From the NCBI GenBank assembly GCA_900552645.1, contig USAN01000004.1, positions 124,001-188,000 on the forward strand: a DNA stretch of 64,000 bases, in the 5' to 3' direction. Numbering within the stretch: position 1 is the first letter of the stretch; each line of letters opens with the position of its first letter. The notes beneath the pieces are model-generated. The model made no database searches and was not told the origin of the DNA. It saw nothing but the letters and a program-made list of their open reading frames with translations. Position numbers and translations under genes: made by a program. Shown here piece by piece: positions 1-8,401 of this stretch. This DNA is from an uncultured Bacteroides sp. Lineage in GTDB: Bacteria; Bacteroidota; Bacteroidia; Bacteroidales; Bacteroidaceae.

Positions 1-584
1 ATCGTCCGTAACGGGCAGACGTACAGCCACACGGTATTGGTGCAGCAGTGCTTGTCCGTGCGCAGGAACATCTCGAAGTCGGAGATGAAAGCCGGGGTAA
101 GCTCTTTTAGGGCGATGTCCTTCACATGGTAGCGGATGTCGAGGAACTCTTGCATGTGCTTGTAAACGGTGCGGTACTTCAGCAGCGTGCCTTTGGCTTT
201 CATGCCTGCCTCCACCTGCTTCTCGTAGTCCTCGTTGTGCTGGCGGAACACCTGCATCAGCGTGTGGTAGCGGTGTTCCAGTCCGAGAAAGGCGTTCTTC
301 ACCTTCTCCGCCGTGACGAAGTTGTCACGCTCCATGATTTCCTGATAATGCCTGTTGATGCGTACCCGCATCTTGTCAAGCATACGGTTCGTTTCGAGTG
401 CCGCCGTGCTTCTGCCCGTGACACGTCCACCTTTGGTGTCCCACAGTTTCGGATCGACAGTCAGTTTGCAGCTGAACTGTGTCTGGCTGCCGTCCACCGT
501 GATGCGTCCCATGACGGGAACTGTCCCGTCCTTTTTCACTACCTGACGCTTGAGGTAGTAGATTACTGAAAATGTACTCTTCAT
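1..584 (-). CDS. Tyrosine recombinase/integrase, 3' part outside the window
   Basis: The reverse strand opens with ATG at 584-582 and stays open to the window edge, giving 194 codons that begin MKSTFSVIYYLKRQ. The visible part has the layout of the N-terminal half of Bacteroidales phage-type integrases: a beta-rich arm-binding domain with GTVPVMGRITVDG at about residues 20-32, then a helical core-binding (SAM-like) domain. The catalytic domain with its Arg-His-Arg-Tyr residues would lie beyond position 1 and cannot be checked. Codon use is GC-rich, unlike the host genes. Such enzymes insert and excise ICEs and mobilisable transposons through a covalent Tyr-DNA intermediate. Location at an element end with the 5' end facing the junction fits this role. 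It is partial only because the window cuts it. Confidence 0.88.
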   Translation of the reverse strand, partial: MKSTFSVIYYLKRQVVKKDGTVPVMGRITVDGSQTQFSCKLTVDPKLWDTKGGRVTGRSTAALETNRMLDKMRVRINRHYQEIMERDNFVTAEKVKNAFLGLEHRYHTLMQVFRQHNEDYEKQVEAGMKAKGTLLKYRTVYKHMQEFLDIRYHVKDIALKELTPAFISDFEMFLRTDKHCCTNTVWLYVCPLRT

Positions 585-690
585 TGTCCTTAATTTTTGG
601 GTTTCAAAATTAGTTGGTGAAGAGTCCGGTGTTGGTACGCAAAACGGGGAGGAACGGCGCAATCTTTTTCCGTAACCTGATTTTTCGCAT

Positions 691-706
691 GAGTTATGGA
701 TAACTC
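691..706. repeat. Inverted repeat in the element end
   Basis: GAGTTA-TGGA-TAACTC is a perfect 6-bp inverted repeat with a 4-base spacer, 107 bases upstream of the integrase start. It may be a protein-binding site for the integrase or an excision factor; this is inference. Confidence 0.35.
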
Positions 707-764
707 ACTATTCCTTAGAGCCTTGTTTCGCTATTCGTACCCGTTTGTCGCATTTTCGGGCATG

Positions 765-780
765 GTTACGAACAAGTAAC
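765..780. repeat. Second inverted repeat in the element end
   Basis: GTTAC-GAACAA-GTAAC is a perfect 5-bp inverted repeat lying between the integrase start and the putative junction at 904. It could be an arm-type or accessory binding site, or chance. Confidence 0.25.
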
Positions 781-903
781 GTAGCGGCGTCAGGATTTGG
801 CTTCGGCAGGGATTGTAATGGCTTCACGGATTATCGCCACTTCAACCAAAACCCTTGTAACTCAATTCTATCACTATATCTTTCCGCATTTCACTTTTTT
901 GTA

Positions 904-913
904 GTAACTTTGC
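904..913 (+). other. Putative attachment core, overlapping the slyD promoter
   Basis: GTAACTTTGC fits GTAnnTTTGC, the 10-bp core described for CTnDOT-type integration. It also contains TAACTTTG (905-912), a good Bacteroidetes -7 box for the gene at 970. The same 10-bp pattern occurs at 49338 and 49718 in ordinary promoters, so the motif alone does not prove integration. Its place exactly where GC-rich DNA gives way to host DNA is the stronger argument. At the expected -33 position only TTTC (881-884) is seen. Confidence 0.45.
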
Positions 914-969
914 AAACCAAACGCTATGATATTTAGTTTATCATTAATAATCAAATAAATATTCTATTT

Positions 970-1536
970 ATGGAAAATAAGTACATTACAGTAGCATATA
1001 AATTATATGTAACAAATGATGGAAAAGAAGAATTGGTCGAAGAAGCTACCAAAGAACATCCTTTCCAGTTTATCTCGGGAATAGGTGCAACTCTTGATAG
1101 ATTTGAGAGAGAAGTTGCTTCTTTGAATCAAAACGACAAATTCGATTTCATAATTCCTTCTGATGAAGCTTATGGTGAATATATGTCTGAAGGAGTAAGA
1201 ACTGTATCTAAAGATATGTTTAAGATAGATGGTACTTTCGATGCAGAAAGAATTTATCCGGGAGCCATCGTTCCTTTACAGGACAGCGAGGGTCATCAGT
1301 TCTATGCAACTGTTGGCGAAGTAACTGCCGATACTGTTACTGTAGATCTTAACCACCCTCATGCCGGTAAGGATTTAAGATTTGTAGGCGAAGTTGTTGT
1401 TTCGCGCGAAGCCACAAATGAAGAAATGCAGGAGCTACTGAGTGACATGAGTCAGGAGGGCGGATGCAGTTGCTGTGGTGGTGGTTGCGATAGCGATGAC
1501 AACGAAGGCGGATGCTGTGGCGGTGGTTGTCATTAA
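970..1536 (+). CDS. slyD: SlyD-type FKBP peptidyl-prolyl isomerase with Cys-rich tail
   Basis: This 188-residue cytosolic protein matches the SlyD branch of FKBP prolyl isomerases: a split FKBP domain (residues 1-65 and about 130-155) around an inserted chaperone flap (about 70-125). The C-terminal tail from about residue 165 is rich in Cys, Gly and His (CSCCGGGC and GGCCGGGCH). In other SlyD proteins such tails bind nickel or other soft metals, so a foldase/metal-chaperone role is likely. The ATG at 970 follows the -7 box at 905-912. An inverted repeat at 1575-1616 ends the unit. The insertion of a mobile element just upstream may have replaced its original -33 region. Family assignment is firm; the metal bound is not known. 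Confidence 0.88.
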   Translation: MENKYITVAYKLYVTNDGKEELVEEATKEHPFQFISGIGATLDRFEREVASLNQNDKFDFIIPSDEAYGEYMSEGVRTVSKDMFKIDGTFDAERIYPGAIVPLQDSEGHQFYATVGEVTADTVTVDLNHPHAGKDLRFVGEVVVSREATNEEMQELLSDMSQEGGCSCCGGGCDSDDNEGGCCGGGCH

Positions 1537-1574
1537 TTGACAGCTTTCTATAACAACTATAAGAAATTAAAAAC

Positions 1575-1616
1575 AAAAGCTACGACATCTTCATAAAAAG
1601 AGTTGCCGTAGCTTTT
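1575..1616. terminator. Bidirectional terminator between convergent genes
   Basis: AAAAGCTACG (1575-1584) pairs with CGTAGCTTTT (1607-1616), with A and T runs on both sides. It lies between the rightward slyD-like gene and the leftward gene ending at 1658. Confidence 0.75.
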
Positions 1617-1657
1617 AATTTTTACTGCTTTAACCTTGTTATTATAAATAAAGTTGT

Positions 1658-2830
1658 CTATTTATCTATTATTATATATATATTATATAATGTATCGACA
1701 TTTATCGGAGTAAGCGACATATAACCTTCTGCTATCTTACTATCAGTAACTTTAAGTGGAAATTCTTTCATTAATTGAATATTTTTCTCGACCGCATCAT
1801 TTTTATTTCTGTAATATTCTATGTAATACATTCCTTCCTTACCACACTCTACATATTTATCGTAAAACTTACGCGCTACCAATCCCATGCTCATTCTAAG
1901 ATTAACCTCTACACATGGATGAATAAGATATTTTTTGCCAGTGTCAATACAAACCATCATATCCACTCCAAGATATCCTTCATATATATCTCCATAAACA
2001 TCATACAGTTTTTTGGAAAGTTCTTCTTTAAGCCGATGCAAATCTTCCTTGTCTACATACAATCCTAATCTTTCTTCCAGCATATAATCAGTTGCAAGTA
2101 TATTCCCCTTATATGCTCCTTTATTATCAGTATCAAAGATAGAGTATCCCACAAATCTAACTTCTTGTTTGTTACAGCTAAATTCCATTGCAAAATCCAT
2201 TATCTTGTTGTAAAAAGGTTCGGCCACTATGGCACCTTGCGTACGGATAACCCTTTCCGACCATCCTTTTTCGTTGTCCGACAGCTCTTCAACAACAATC
2301 CTTACTCCTCGTCCACTCCCCGACCATGGCTCCTTTAATACTATTTTCTTATACAAAGATAGGAAATCATCAATCTGGCTAACGGTTTGCAACAAGGTAG
2401 ACATTCCACAAAACCGTTCATTAAGTATAAGATTAGGCAGCAATTTTATCGCATACTCCCTGCTCGACATCTCTCTTATCTTATTAATATAATATTCTTG
2501 AGGCATCGCACTTAATGGAATCTTTAATTTACAAAGACGATCTACCAGTGTATTATTCCAGCCCCATGGATACACCTTATTATATAATATATATTCAATA
2601 TTACCCGGTTTTACCTCAGGTTTTACAGGCAATCCATCCATAAAGGCAGTAACCAATTCCACATTTTCAGCATAAATATACTTATCCATCTCACCCTCGG
2701 CATACCAAGCAGGAAGAAAAGATAGATCGACCATCATTTTTATTATATGAGAAGGCGTCATATAATAACGAGAGTTGACGGCAAGAGCCATATCATGATC
2801 GGGATTAAATATATATATAGACTTATCCAT
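1658..2830 (-). CDS. ATP-grasp-like protein of unknown function
   Basis: The product is 390 residues and has no signal peptide or membrane segment. It resembles conserved Bacteroidales proteins that start with a FNPDHDMALA motif (residues 9-18). The segment IVLKEPWSGSGRGVRIV, near the middle, looks like the flexible nucleotide-binding loop of ATP-grasp ligases, and HPCVEVNLRMSMG near residue 310 resembles the metal-binding Glu-x-Asn of that fold. I infer an ATP-dependent carboxylate-amine ligase, but the substrate is unknown and the match is from motifs only. It is convergent with slyD and divergent from the ATPase gene at 2962. No strong promoter box was seen for it in the 131-base gap upstream. 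Confidence 0.6.
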   Translation of the reverse strand: MDKSIYIFNPDHDMALAVNSRYYMTPSHIIKMMVDLSFLPAWYAEGEMDKYIYAENVELVTAFMDGLPVKPEVKPGNIEYILYNKVYPWGWNNTLVDRLCKLKIPLSAMPQEYYINKIREMSSREYAIKLLPNLILNERFCGMSTLLQTVSQIDDFLSLYKKIVLKEPWSGSGRGVRIVVEELSDNEKGWSERVIRTQGAIVAEPFYNKIMDFAMEFSCNKQEVRFVGYSIFDTDNKGAYKGNILATDYMLEERLGLYVDKEDLHRLKEELSKKLYDVYGDIYEGYLGVDMMVCIDTGKKYLIHPCVEVNLRMSMGLVARKFYDKYVECGKEGMYYIEYYRNKNDAVEKNIQLMKEFPLKVTDSKIAEGYMSLTPINVDTLYNIYIIIDK

Positions 2831-2910
2831 TTACAATCTTATTTTATATGTGTAAATATACAATAAAAAAAAGTATGCACGTTTAAAAAATAATATTTTG
2901 CTATGTCGAG

Positions 2911-2941
2911 TTTGCAATTTGAATTTGTATTGTTATATTTG
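2911..2941 (+). promoter_or_regulatory. Promoter of the AAA ATPase gene
   Basis: TTTG (2911-2914), a 19-base spacer and TATATTTG (2934-2941) match the Bacteroidetes housekeeping promoter exactly. The ATG at 2962 lies 20 bases further on. Confidence 0.8.
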
Positions 2942-2961
2942 CAGCCAATTATTAAGTAACT

Positions 2962-4140
2962 ATGGAAACCTTTTACAGAACACACTGGTATTTGGTAGAA
3001 CATACAAATGCGCCTGTTCGCCGCTCCTTAATGGACGAGATTGATTGGTCCGACCGGTTAATCGGTATTAAAGGTACTCGCGGCGTAGGTAAAACTACAT
3101 TTCTTCTTCAATATGCAAAAGAGAAATTTGGGAAAGACCGTTCATGTCTATACATAAACATGAATAACTTCTATTTTTCTCAATATAGCCTAGTCGATTT
3201 CGCATCTACTTTTGTTAATCAGGGAGGTCGAGTCTTACTTATAGACCAAGTTTTCAAATACCCTGAGTGGAGTCATGATCTGCGCGTTTGCTACGATAAG
3301 TTCCCTACATTAAAAATAATATTTACCGGTTCGTCGGTAATGCGTCTTAAAGAAGAGAATCCAGAACTTAACAGCATTGTAAAGGTATACTACTTGCGAG
3401 GTTTCTCTTTCCGAGAATTTCTTAACCTACAGTCAGAAAATAATTTCAGAGTATATAATTTGCATGAAATTTTAAATAATCATGAAGACATAGCAAAATC
3501 TATTTTATCAAAATGCAATCCTCTTGATTATTTTCAAGACTATATACATCATGGTTTTTATCCTTTTTTTCTTGAAAAGAGAAACTTTTCAGAAAATTTG
3601 CTTAAAACGATGAACATGATGGTGGAAGTAGATATATTGCTTATAAAACAAATAGAACTCAAATATCTTTCTAAGATTAAAAAGTTATTATATTTGTTGG
3701 CAGTAGATGGTCCGGTAGCTCCTAATGTAAGTCAGCTAGCCGTCGACATTCAAACCTCACGTGCAACTGTAATGAACTATATAAAGTATCTTGCCGATGC
3801 ACGATTGATAAATATGGTATATCCATATGGCGAAGAGTTTCCAAAGAAACCTTCAAAGATAATAATGCACAACACAAATCTTATGTATTCCATCTATCCT
3901 GCAAAGGTAGAAGAACAAGATTTGCTTGATACGTTCTTCATGAACACATTATATAAAGATCACAAACTTTATAAAGGAGAAAAAGGTACGACATTCAGAG
4001 TAGATAAGGATTATAATTTCAAGATATGCACTCAAGAGAGCAAGTTAAAGAATAATCCGAATGTATACTATGCCATGCATAATATAAAATGTGGGCATGA
4101 CAAAATAATTCCACTCTGGCTTTTCGGACTTTTATATTAA
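2962..4140 (+). CDS. AAA-type ATPase with C-terminal DUF4143-like region
   Basis: This 392-residue protein belongs to the AAA_14/DUF4143-like P-loop ATPases. A Walker A motif GTRGVGKTT occupies residues 38-46. The Walker B strand reads VLLIDQVFKYPEWS, with Asp95 followed by Gln96 where most relatives have Glu. A sensor-1-like segment KIIFTGSS follows. The C-terminal half contains a winged-helix-like stretch (SQLAVDIQTSRATVMNYIKYL) and ends in the region that corresponds to DUF4143. Function in this family is poorly known. It has its own consensus promoter and lies 42 bases before the pyruvate oxidoreductase gene, so the two may be partly co-transcribed. The Gln in place of the catalytic Glu suggests weak or no ATP hydrolysis, which is inference. 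Confidence 0.75.
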   Translation: METFYRTHWYLVEHTNAPVRRSLMDEIDWSDRLIGIKGTRGVGKTTFLLQYAKEKFGKDRSCLYINMNNFYFSQYSLVDFASTFVNQGGRVLLIDQVFKYPEWSHDLRVCYDKFPTLKIIFTGSSVMRLKEENPELNSIVKVYYLRGFSFREFLNLQSENNFRVYNLHEILNNHEDIAKSILSKCNPLDYFQDYIHHGFYPFFLEKRNFSENLLKTMNMMVEVDILLIKQIELKYLSKIKKLLYLLAVDGPVAPNVSQLAVDIQTSRATVMNYIKYLADARLINMVYPYGEEFPKKPSKIIMHNTNLMYSIYPAKVEEQDLLDTFFMNTLYKDHKLYKGEKGTTFRVDKDYNFKICTQESKLKNNPNVYYAMHNIKCGHDKIIPLWLFGLLY

Positions 4141-4182
4141 CAGATTATTAAAATAAATTTATTACCTAATAATTAGTAATTT

Positions 4183-7100
4183 ATGACTAAGCAAAAAAAA
4201 TTCATCACATGTGATGGTAATGAAGCTGCTGCACATATCTCGTATATGTTTACAGAAGTAGCTGCAATTTACCCTATCACTCCATCTTCTACAATGGCAG
4301 AACATGTAGACGAGTGGGCAGCTGCAGGTCGCAAAAACATCTTCGGCGAAACAGTTTTAGTTCAGGAAATGCAATCTGAAGGCGGAGCAGCAGGTGCTGT
4401 TCACGGTTCTCTTCAGGCAGGTGCACTTACTTCTACTTATACTGCTTCTCAGGGTCTTTTACTTATGATTCCTAACATGTACAAAATTGCAGGTGAATTA
4501 CTTCCTTGCGTTTTCCATGTTTCTGCACGTACTTTGGCATCACATGCTTTATGTATCTTTGGTGATCATCAGGATGTTATGTCGGCTCGTCAGACTGGTT
4601 TCGCAATGCTTTGCGAAGGTTCTGTACAGGAAGTTATGGATCTTTCGGCTGTATCTCATCTTGCTACTTTGAAATCAAGAGTTCCTTTCGTAAACTTCTT
4701 CGATGGTTTCCGTACTTCACACGAAATACAGAAAATCGAAAAGTTGGAAAATGAAGATCTTGCTCCACTTATCGACAAAAAAGCTTTAGCTGAATTCCGT
4801 GAACGTGCACTAAGTCCTAACAAACCTTTAGCACGTGGTATGGCTGAAAATCCAGACGTATTCTTCCAGCACCGTGAATCTTCAAATTCTTTCTATGATG
4901 CAGTTCCTGCTATCGTTGAAGAATACATGAACGAAATCACTAAGCTTACAGGTCGTAAATATGGTTTATTTGATTATTATGGTGCAGAAGATGCTGATCG
5001 CGTAATTATCGCTATGGGTTCTGCTACAGAAGCTATCCGCGAAACTATAGATTACTTAAATGCAAAAGGCGAAAAGGTAGGTTTGGTTGCTGTACATTTG
5101 TATCGTCCATTCTCTGCTAAACACTTCCTTGCTGCTGTACCTAAGACTGCAAAACGTATTGCTGTTCTTGACCGTACTAAAGAGCCAGGTGCAACCGGCG
5201 AACCTTTGTATCTTGACGTAAAAGACTGTTTCTATGGTAAGGAAAATGCTCCTGAAATCGTAGGTGGTCGTTATGGTCTTGGTTCAAAAGATACTACTCC
5301 TGCACAGATACTTGCTGTATACGAGAATCTTGCTCTTCCTATGCCTAAAAATCAATTTACTCTTGGTATAGTAGATGATATTACATTCACTTCTCTTCCA
5401 CAACAGGAGGAAATTGCAATGGGTGGTGAAGGTACTTTCGAAGCTAAATTCTATGGACTTGGTGCTGACGGTACTGTAGGTGCTAACAAGAACTCTGTAA
5501 AGATTATCGGTGACAATACCAACAAGCGTTGTCAGGCTTACTTCTCATATGACTCTAAGAAATCGGGTGGTTTCACTTGTTCTCACTTACGTTTCGGTGA
5601 TGCTCCTATCCGTTCTACATATTTGGTAAATACTCCTAACTTCGTTGCATGCCATGTTCAGGCTTACCTACACATGTACGATGTAACTCGCGGTCTTCGC
5701 AAGAATGGTACTTTCCTTCTTAACACTATATGGGAAGGTGAAGAACTTGCTAAAAACTTGCCTAACAAAGTTAAGAAATACTTTGCTGATAATAATATAA
5801 AGATTTACTATATTAACGCTACTCAGATTGCACAGGAAATTGGTCTTGGTAACCGTACTAACACTATTCTTCAGAGTGCATTCTTCCGTATTACTGAAGT
5901 AATCCCTGTTGACCTTGCAGTAGAGCAGATGAAGAAATTCATCGTTAAGTCTTATGGCAAGAAGGGCGAAGATATCGTAAATAAGAACTATGCTGCAGTT
6001 GATCGTGGTGGCGAATACAAAGAACTTGCAGTCGATGCTGCTTGGTCTAATCTTCCTGTTGAAGATTGTTCAACAAACAACGATCCGGCATTTATCAATG
6101 AAGTAGTTCGTCCTATCAATGCACAGGATGGTGATTTACTTAAAGTTTCTGCTTTCAAAGACATAGAAGATGGTACTTGGTATCAGGGTACAGCACAGTA
6201 CGAAAAACGTGGTGTTGCTGCATTCGTTCCAGCATGGAATGCAGAAAACTGTATACAGTGTAACAAGTGTGCTTATGTTTGTCCTCACGCTTCAATACGT
6301 CCATTCGTACTTGATGCTGCCGAACAAGAAGGTGCAAACTTCACTACACTTAAAGCAGTAGGTAAACAGTTTGATGGTATGACATTCCGTATTCAGGTAG
6401 ACGTGCTTGACTGTCTTGGTTGTGGTAACTGTGCCGATGTTTGTCCGGGTAATCCTAAGAAGGGTGGTAAAGCTCTTACTATGGAACACTTGGAAAGCCA
6501 GCTTCCTGAAGTTCCAAACTGGGATTACTGTGCTAAGAATGTTAAGTCAAAACAACATCTTGTTGATGTTAAGGCTAATGTTAAAAACTCACAGTTCGCT
6601 ACTCCATTGTTCGAGTTCTCGGGAGCTTGTGCAGGTTGTGGTGAGACTCCATACGTAAAACTTATTACTCAGTTGTTTGGTGACCGTGAAATGGTAGCTA
6701 ATGCTACAGGTTGTTCTTCAATCTATTCAGGTTCGGTTCCTTCAACTCCTTATACAGTTAACGAAAAAGGACAAGGTCCTGCTTGGGCTAACTCATTGTT
6801 CGAAGACTTCTGCGAATTTGGTCTTGGTATGCATATGGCCAACAACAAGATGCGTGCTCGCCTTGAAGAAGCAATGAAAAATGCTATTGCTTGCGACGCT
6901 TGTACAGAAGAACATAAAGCTGCATTCCAGGAATGGCTTGACGGTAAAAACGATGCTGATAAGAGCGTTGCTGCTACCGAAAAGATTATTCCATTGGTAG
7001 AAGCTTCTAAAGATAAATGCGAATATTGTGCTACAATCGCCGAATTCAAGGATTATCTTCCTAAGAGAAGTCAGTGGATTATTGGTGGTGATGGTGCTTC

Positions 7101-7728
7101 ATACGATATAGGTTACGGTGGTCTTGACCATGTAATCGCTTCTGGCGAAGATGTAAACATCATGGTACTTGATACTGAAGTTTACTCTAACACCGGTGGT
7201 CAGTCTTCTAAAGCTACTCCTCTTGGTGCAATTGCTAAATTTGCTGCATCTGGTAAGAGAGTACGTAAGAAAGACCTTGGTATGATTGCTACAACTTACG
7301 GTTATGTATATGTAGCTCAAATCGCTATGGGTGCAGATCAGGCTCAGACATTGAAAGCAATCCGCGAAGCTGAAGCTTATCCAGGTCCATCACTTATCAT
7401 TGCTTATGCTCCATGTATCAACCACGGTTTGAAATCGGGTATGGGTAAATCTCAGGCCGAAGAAGCTAAAGCTGTTGATTGTGGTTACTGGCAATTATGG
7501 CGCTTCAACCCAGCTTTGGAAGAAGAAGGAAAGAATCCATTCTCTCTTGATTCAAAAGCTCCAAAATGGGAAGATTTCCAAGGCTTCCTGAAAGATGAAG
7601 TTCGTTTCGCATCTGTTGCAAAACAATATCCAGCCGAAGCGCAGGCATTATTCGAAGCTTGCGAAGATATGGCTAAGAAACGTTATGCTTCATACGAACG
7701 TATGGCCAACATGGATTGGAGTAAGTAA
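4183..7728 (+). CDS. nifJ: Pyruvate:ferredoxin (flavodoxin) oxidoreductase
   Basis: The 1181-residue single-chain enzyme oxidises pyruvate to acetyl-CoA and CO2 with transfer of electrons to ferredoxin, a central step of anaerobic energy metabolism. The usual domain order is visible: N-terminal pyruvate-binding domain with YPITPSSTMAEH near residue 33, a transketolase-C-like domain (about 260-400), the gamma domain, a two-cluster ferredoxin domain (CIQCNKCAYVCP from Cys690 and CLGCGNCADVCP from Cys744), and the thiamine-diphosphate domain with GACAGCGETPY near 810 and GDGASYDIG near 969. Length is normal for the family. Codons are strongly biased to T-ending forms, as expected for a highly expressed gene. 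A strong terminator follows at 7751-7779. No clear promoter was found in the 42 bases upstream. Confidence 0.97.
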   Translation: MTKQKKFITCDGNEAAAHISYMFTEVAAIYPITPSSTMAEHVDEWAAAGRKNIFGETVLVQEMQSEGGAAGAVHGSLQAGALTSTYTASQGLLLMIPNMYKIAGELLPCVFHVSARTLASHALCIFGDHQDVMSARQTGFAMLCEGSVQEVMDLSAVSHLATLKSRVPFVNFFDGFRTSHEIQKIEKLENEDLAPLIDKKALAEFRERALSPNKPLARGMAENPDVFFQHRESSNSFYDAVPAIVEEYMNEITKLTGRKYGLFDYYGAEDADRVIIAMGSATEAIRETIDYLNAKGEKVGLVAVHLYRPFSAKHFLAAVPKTAKRIAVLDRTKEPGATGEPLYLDVKDCFYGKENAPEIVGGRYGLGSKDTTPAQILAVYENLALPMPKNQFTLGIVDDITFTSLPQQEEIAMGGEGTFEAKFYGLGADGTVGANKNSVKIIGDNTNKRCQAYFSYDSKKSGGFTCSHLRFGDAPIRSTYLVNTPNFVACHVQAYLHMYDVTRGLRKNGTFLLNTIWEGEELAKNLPNKVKKYFADNNIKIYYINATQIAQEIGLGNRTNTILQSAFFRITEVIPVDLAVEQMKKFIVKSYGKKGEDIVNKNYAAVDRGGEYKELAVDAAWSNLPVEDCSTNNDPAFINEVVRPINAQDGDLLKVSAFKDIEDGTWYQGTAQYEKRGVAAFVPAWNAENCIQCNKCAYVCPHASIRPFVLDAAEQEGANFTTLKAVGKQFDGMTFRIQVDVLDCLGCGNCADVCPGNPKKGGKALTMEHLESQLPEVPNWDYCAKNVKSKQHLVDVKANVKNSQFATPLFEFSGACAGCGETPYVKLITQLFGDREMVANATGCSSIYSGSVPSTPYTVNEKGQGPAWANSLFEDFCEFGLGMHMANNKMRARLEEAMKNAIACDACTEEHKAAFQEWLDGKNDADKSVAATEKIIPLVEASKDKCEYCATIAEFKDYLPKRSQWIIGGDGASYDIGYGGLDHVIASGEDVNIMVLDTEVYSNTGGQSSKATPLGAIAKFAASGKRVRKKDLGMIATTYGYVYVAQIAMGADQAQTLKAIREAEAYPGPSLIIAYAPCINHGLKSGMGKSQAEEAKAVDCGYWQLWRFNPALEEEGKNPFSLDSKAPKWEDFQGFLKDEVRFASVAKQYPAEAQALFEACEDMAKKRYASYERMANMDWSK

Positions 7729-7750
7729 TTATACAATTCATATAATATTG

Positions 7751-7785
7751 CAGGAGAAAACCATAACGGTTTTCTCCTGTTTTTT
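7751..7785 (+). terminator. Rho-independent terminator of nifJ
   Basis: CAGGAGAAAACC (7751-7762) and GGTTTTCTCCTG (7768-7779) form a perfect 12-bp stem with a 5-base loop, followed by six T residues. Confidence 0.9.
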
Positions 7786-7948
7786 ATTTATATATTTGAC
7801 AACCAAAACCGGATTGTTAAATAAATATGTAAACCGGTTTAGATATAATAAGTATAACCCGTCAACTGCTTTATGTTTTAAGAAAAAAAGCGTAAACTAA
7901 ATTCTGCACACCTCACACCATTAAAATATTATAGGCAATCGACGGCCT

Positions 7949-8005
7949 TCGATTTTATTTTTTACGCAATCAATTATTTTTTTTACGCGGTCGATTATTT
8001 TTTGG
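7949..8005. repeat. 21-bp tandem repeat, about 2.7 copies
   Basis: Units start at 7949, 7970 and 7991. Each begins TCRATT, runs through a T-rich middle and, in the first two, ends in TTTACGC plus two purines; the third stops after 15 bases. Confidence 0.65.
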
Positions 8006-8077
8006 TTTAGACCATTTTACATTTACTAAACTACAACAACGTTTTTTTACTGCACGCCACTATTTATTCAAACATAG

Positions 8078-8162
8078 TTCACATCATTCACAATTCCAAA
8101 ACACTGACTATAATATAGTTAAGCGTGAATATTAGTAGCCAATCATTCACAGATCATTCACA
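8078..8162. repeat. Paired TTCACA repeats
   Basis: TTCACA occurs at 8078-8083 and 8087-8092 (9-base period) and again at 8146-8151 and 8157-8162 (11-base period). Read on the reverse strand the second pair is TGTGAATGATCTGTGAA, closely like the pair at 62292-62308. This looks like a direct-repeat protein-binding site. Confidence 0.4.
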
Positions 8163-8334
8163 CTGTCTCAGTCATGTTAAAGTTGTCAGATTAATACGTT
8201 GTATATTATACCTGCAAACAAATGGAATAATTATAAAGATAACCCAGAAAAATTCTTGAGGAAAGTAAGAATAGAAAGAACGCGCGTGTTTGCCACATCA
8301 ATTACAGCTTTACGGGCTACTATATATTAATAAG

Positions 8335-8376
8335 AGAGAGAGTCTGCCCAACTATAACGTCGGACAGACTCTCTCT
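8335..8376 (-). terminator. Hairpin ending the first SusCD operon
   Basis: AGAGAGAGTCTG (8335-8346) pairs with CAGACTCTCTCT (8365-8376), 26 bases beyond the stop codon of the SusD-like gene. A closely related hairpin follows the second SusD-like gene (17344-17383). Confidence 0.75.
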
Positions 8377-8401
8377 TTTATATTAAATACAGGAACTGAT
8401 A

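Larger units (their letters stand above)
1..913. mobile_element. End of an integrative (conjugative) element
   Basis: Bases 1 to about 720 are clearly richer in G and C than everything after about 860, and they carry the 5' part of a tyrosine recombinase that reads leftward out of the window. Between the recombinase start (584) and the first host gene (970) there are only short inverted repeats and a GTAACTTTGC site at 904-913. I read this as one end of a Bacteroidales integrative element whose body lies to the left. The exact right boundary is inferred from base composition and the site; the other end is not in the window. Confidence 0.6.
7786..8332. other. Gene-free intergenic stretch with repeats
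   Basis: About 550 bases between the nifJ terminator and the SusD terminator hold no credible gene. They contain a 21-bp degenerate tandem repeat (7949-8005) and two pairs of TTCACA repeats (8078-8092 and 8146-8162). The rest is AT-rich sequence in which I see nothing further. Confidence 0.6.

Noticed and set aside
126..569. Open reading frame of 147 codons on the plus strand
   Set aside because: It is the antisense shadow of the integrase gene, which has the recognisable protein.
745..936. Short open frame in the element end
   Set aside because: It crosses the composition change and the slyD promoter and has no recognisable features.
7949..8005. CRISPR array
   Set aside because: The repeat units are contiguous without spacers and no cas genes are present.
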